A stretch of DNA of 7,291 nt from Akkermansia muciniphila (GTDB taxonomy: Bacteria; Verrucomicrobiota; Verrucomicrobiia; Limisphaerales; SXTU01), in assembly GCA_945872195.1 (NCBI GenBank), contig CAMBZO010000128.1, forward strand, positions 1 through 7,291. The letters are read 5' to 3'. How positions within the stretch are numbered: the stretch's first letter is position 1; each line of letters opens with the position of its first letter. The translations under genes were made by a program, and so were the position numbers. Shown piece after piece: positions 5,840 through 7,291 of the stretch. The notes under the pieces were generated by a model, which did no database searches, was not told the DNA's origin, and was given only the letters and a program-made list of their open reading frames with translations.

Positions 5840-6763
5840 ATGCACCTCCTCGTCGAAGATTTCCTCTTCTCCCTGCGGCACGAGCGCGGGCAGGCGGAGC
5901 ACACGCAGAGGACGTATCAGGCGTTGCTGGGCAAGTTCCTGGCGTGGGCGGGCACGCACGGGCTGAGGAGTTGGGGCGACGTTCACCTTACGCACCTCAC
6001 CGACTTCCTCCAGCACGAGCGCGACCGGAAGCGGGCCGACGCACCGGATGAGTCCAAGGCGACGTTGAGCACCTCCAGCCTGTATCTGCAGATCGCCGCC
6101 CTGCGCGCCTTCTACAAGTGGGCCGAGACGGAGAAAAAGCTCGCCGCCAACCCAGCGGAAAACCTCTCGCTTCCGCGCCGTTGGAAGCTCCTTCCCAAGG
6201 CGCTCACGCAGACCGAGGTCGAACAAATCCTCAAGCCCCTCGCCACCGCCGCGCCAGCCGACCTCTGCGACCAAGCCATTCTCGAACTCGCCTACGCCAG
6301 CGGCCTGCGCCTCGCCGAGCTACGGAACCTGCGCCTTGAGCAGCTTCACCTAGAGGCCGGCTTCGTCACCGTCATCGGCAAGGGCAACAAGGAACGCGTC
6401 GTGCCCGTCGGGCAGTTCGCCGTGGAGGCCTTGGGCCGCTACCTCACTGTCGCGCGGCCGCAGCTCGTCCGCCCCAAGTCCCCCGCCGCCGTCTTCCTCA
6501 CGCGCCGTGGCACCGCCTTCGCGCACATGACCATGTGGTCGCGCATCACCCGGCGCGCGAAGCGGGCGGGCGTCGAGCGGCACGTCACGCCGCACATGTT
6601 GCGGCACAGCTTTGCCACGCACCTGCTGGAGCACGGGGCGGACCTCCGGGTGATTCAGGAACTCCTCGGGCACTCGAGTATCAGCACCACGGAGGTTTAC
6701 ACCCACGTGGCCGGCCAGCGCCTGCGCGAGGTGCATGCGCAGCATCACCCCCGGGCGAAGTGA
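5840..6763 (+). CDS. xerD: Xer-type tyrosine site-specific recombinase (XerC/XerD)
   Basis: A complete 307-residue tyrosine recombinase, normal for XerC/XerD, which resolve chromosome dimers at dif with FtsK. The N-terminal SAM-like core-binding domain covers about residues 1-100 (VEDFLFSLRHERGQAEHTQRTY, later SLYLQIAALRAFYKW). The catalytic domain holds all six active-site residues: R157 (ASGLRLAEL), K181 (GKGNKER), H252 and R255 (HMLRH), H278 (LLGHSS) and nucleophile Y287 (STTEVYTH). Spacing from H252 to Y287 matches E. coli XerD exactly. The C-terminal tail is short. XerC versus XerD cannot be decided here, so the symbol is provisional. ATG 5840 aligns with the usual family start; an in-frame GTG at 5810, with GGGG 7 nt upstream, would add ten residues (MRRCRVDPLA) and is the alternative. 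Chromosomal housekeeping context and lack of nearby integrated cargo argue against a phage or integron integrase. Confidence 0.92.
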   Translation: MHLLVEDFLFSLRHERGQAEHTQRTYQALLGKFLAWAGTHGLRSWGDVHLTHLTDFLQHERDRKRADAPDESKATLSTSSLYLQIAALRAFYKWAETEKKLAANPAENLSLPRRWKLLPKALTQTEVEQILKPLATAAPADLCDQAILELAYASGLRLAELRNLRLEQLHLEAGFVTVIGKGNKERVVPVGQFAVEALGRYLTVARPQLVRPKSPAAVFLTRRGTAFAHMTMWSRITRRAKRAGVERHVTPHMLRHSFATHLLEHGADLRVIQELLGHSSISTTEVYTHVAGQRLREVHAQHHPRAK

Positions 6764-6767
6764 GGTC

Positions 6768-6791
6768 GGGGCGGGGGAAGGGGGGGAAGGG
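6768..6791 (+). other. G-quadruplex-type motif just after recombinase stop
   Basis: Four G-runs of 4, 5, 7 and 3 are separated by loops of 1, 2 and 2 nt, beginning 4 nt after the TGA of the recombinase gene. This fits the strict G3+N1-7 pattern with very short loops, so a stable fold is predicted in the coding strand and in its mRNA 3' end. It may act as a transcript end or pause structure. Folding in the cell is inferred. Confidence 0.5.
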
Positions 6792-6796
6792 AGCAG

Positions 6797-6820
6797 GTGG
6801 GCAAGTGGGCAAGTGGGCAG
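6797..6820 (+). repeat. Tandem repeat, three copies of an 8-bp unit
   Basis: GTGGGCAA occurs at 6797-6804 and 6805-6812, followed by GTGGGCAG at 6813-6820. With GGGG at 6820-6823, the three GGG runs form a second, looser G-quadruplex pattern (loops 5, 5 and 2 nt). The tract is short enough to vary in copy number by slippage. Confidence 0.8.
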
Positions 6821-6983
6821 GGGCGAAGCTCACCCGTCAACCATTACACCCTGACAACGCTCTACAGGACCTGAATCACGGTCTGCGTGACCTTGACCGA
6901 GAGTTACTTTGCCTTGAGCACTGGTTACCGGGGTATGGTAGTCGGTGGGAAATGGGTCAGACGAGCGTGGGGAGCATGGCGGG

Positions 6984-7049
6984 TTAACCACAGAGGCACA
7001 GGAAGTAACTCCAGCTCCAGCTCTGTGCTCTCTGTGGCTCTGTGGGTAA
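6984..7049. repeat. Inverted repeat of CACAGAG type (dispersed palindromic element candidate)
   Basis: The left arm at 6984-7001 (TTAACCACAGAGGCACAG) and the right arm at 7032-7049 (CTGTGGCTCTGTGGGTAA) pair at 16 of 18 positions around a 30-nt loop containing a CTCCAG repeat. The CACAGAG-rich arms resemble the CACAGAG-type intergenic palindromes I recall from many environmental bacterial genomes; that resemblance is from memory and not checked. In the gap between convergent genes it could act as a bidirectional transcription barrier or be a small non-autonomous repeat. No transposase or target duplication is visible. Confidence 0.65.
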
Positions 7050-7060
7050 TCCTCCCGCTG

Positions 7061-7078
7061 GGGCGCAGTGAAGCGCCC
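7061..7078. terminator. GC hairpin downstream of amt (weak terminator candidate)
   Basis: GGGCGC (7061-7066) and GCGCCC (7073-7078) pair perfectly around the 6-nt loop AGTGAA. It lies about 70 bp past the transporter stop on the minus strand and about 300 bp past the recombinase stop on the plus strand. Neither side carries a T-run, so intrinsic termination is uncertain. Confidence 0.3.
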
Positions 7079-7145
7079 GCCTGCTCACTTTCTCCCCTGC
7101 CCACCCGCCCGCAGCCGAACCGCAGGCCGGGGAGGGGGTCGGCTC

Positions 7146-7291
7146 TTAGCCGTGGTAGCCTTCTTCGCCGTGTTCGGTGAGGTCCAGACCGATGGTCTCG
7201 ACTTCCTCGCTGACGCGCAGGCCGCCGCACACCGCGCTGACGAGCTTGGCCAGGATGAGGGTGCCCACCACGGACCAGATGAGGACGATGG
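7146..7291 (-). CDS. amt: Ammonium transporter (Amt/MEP/Rh family), C-terminal end, runs off right edge
   Basis: Only the last 47 residues and the stop are inside the window. They read from the end of the last transmembrane helix (IVLIWSVVGTLILAKLV) into the conserved cytoplasmic tail GLRVSEEVETIGLDLTEHG, ending EEGYHG. The motif GLR(V)S.EEE...GLDL.EHGE.AY is diagnostic of Amt proteins; this tail transmits gating and is where PII (GlnK) acts. Amt conducts ammonium across the inner membrane under nitrogen limitation. In many bacteria a glnK gene is adjacent; any such gene here would lie outside the window. It converges on the recombinase gene. Confidence 0.9.
   Translation of the reverse strand, partial: IVLIWSVVGTLILAKLVSAVCGGLRVSEEVETIGLDLTEHGEEGYHG

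Larger units (their letters stand above)
6764..7145. other. Repeat-rich convergent intergenic region, no gene seen
   Basis: These 382 bp separate the stops of the recombinase (plus) and the ammonium transporter (minus). I see no credible coding frame. In order, the region holds a G-run cluster (6768-6791), an 8-bp tandem repeat (6797-6820), about 160 bp of unremarkable sequence with a 5-bp dyad TCACG/CGTGA (6876-6890), a CACAGAG inverted repeat (6984-7049), a GC hairpin (7061-7078) and a pyrimidine-rich stretch before the transporter stop. An 11-bp inverted pair, GTGGGCAGGGG (6813-6823) and CCCCTGCCCAC (7094-7104), brackets most of it. Confidence 0.7.

Noticed and set aside
5513..6274. 253-codon minus-strand frame covering the small repeat protein and part of the recombinase
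   Set aside because: Shadow of the recombinase N-terminal half; no family-like sequence. It also weakens only slightly the case for the small plus-strand gene, which has its own repeat structure.
5840..6763. Integron or phage integrase, or a dif site next to the recombinase
   Set aside because: No integron-specific insertion between the catalytic blocks, no attC-like array, no phage cargo, and I could not find a convincing 28-bp dif-like sequence in the flanks.
6797..6820. Possible CRISPR or iteron array from the GTGGGCA[AG] repeats
   Set aside because: Units are only 8 bp with no spacers, no cas or replication-initiator gene nearby, and only three copies; treated as a simple tandem repeat.
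6535..7180. Plus-strand frames running from the recombinase into the convergent gap
   Set aside because: They read the recombinase out of frame or run through G-rich and repeat sequence; no start context or motif supports translation.

Overview
The window is a high-GC (estimated by eye at roughly 65%), gene-dense bacterial segment. The gene content points to the PVC superphylum, most likely Verrucomicrobiota. It has a Tat-exported DUF1501 protein directly followed by a WD40 beta-propeller protein, a pairing typical of Planctomycetota and Verrucomicrobiota. Several genes also lack a clear Shine-Dalgarno site. The phylum call is an inference from gene content, since no rRNA or marker gene is present.

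Layout. Positions 1-1030 (minus) hold the N-terminal 343 residues of an alpha-glucan phosphorylase (GT35), whose 3' end lies off the left edge. Upstream of it on the same strand (1174-1926) is a complete classical SDR oxidoreductase. A 112-bp divergent promoter region (1927-2038) with two hairpin-forming dyads separates it from a plus-strand VOC/glyoxalase-fold protein (2039-2506). Positions 2507-3105 contain no intact gene. They hold what looks like a fragment of a decayed two-gene operon: the possible 3' end of an unknown gene overlapping by ATGA the first ~56 codons of an EamA/DMT transporter, which then breaks off. Next come the DUF1501 protein (3106-4398) and the WD40 protein (4489-5505). 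A 63-residue protein built on a 14-residue repeat (5588-5779) follows, and 60 bp later a complete Xer-type tyrosine recombinase (5840-6763). The last 382 bp before the right-edge gene (6764-7145) are a repeat-rich convergent intergenic region. It contains G-quadruplex-type G-runs, an 8-bp tandem repeat, a CACAGAG-type inverted repeat and a hairpin. At the right edge (7146-7291, minus) is the C-terminal tail of an Amt ammonium transporter.

How the genes work together. The content is mostly housekeeping: glycogen/maltodextrin breakdown, a sugar- or acyl-type dehydrogenase, a possible surface/periplasmic DUF1501 system with its WD40 partner, chromosome-dimer resolution or other Xer recombination, and ammonium uptake. 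I see no defence system, CRISPR array, tRNA, rRNA or complete mobile element. The points most worth a second look are the repeat protein beside the recombinase, the truncated operon relic, and the structured convergent intergenic region.
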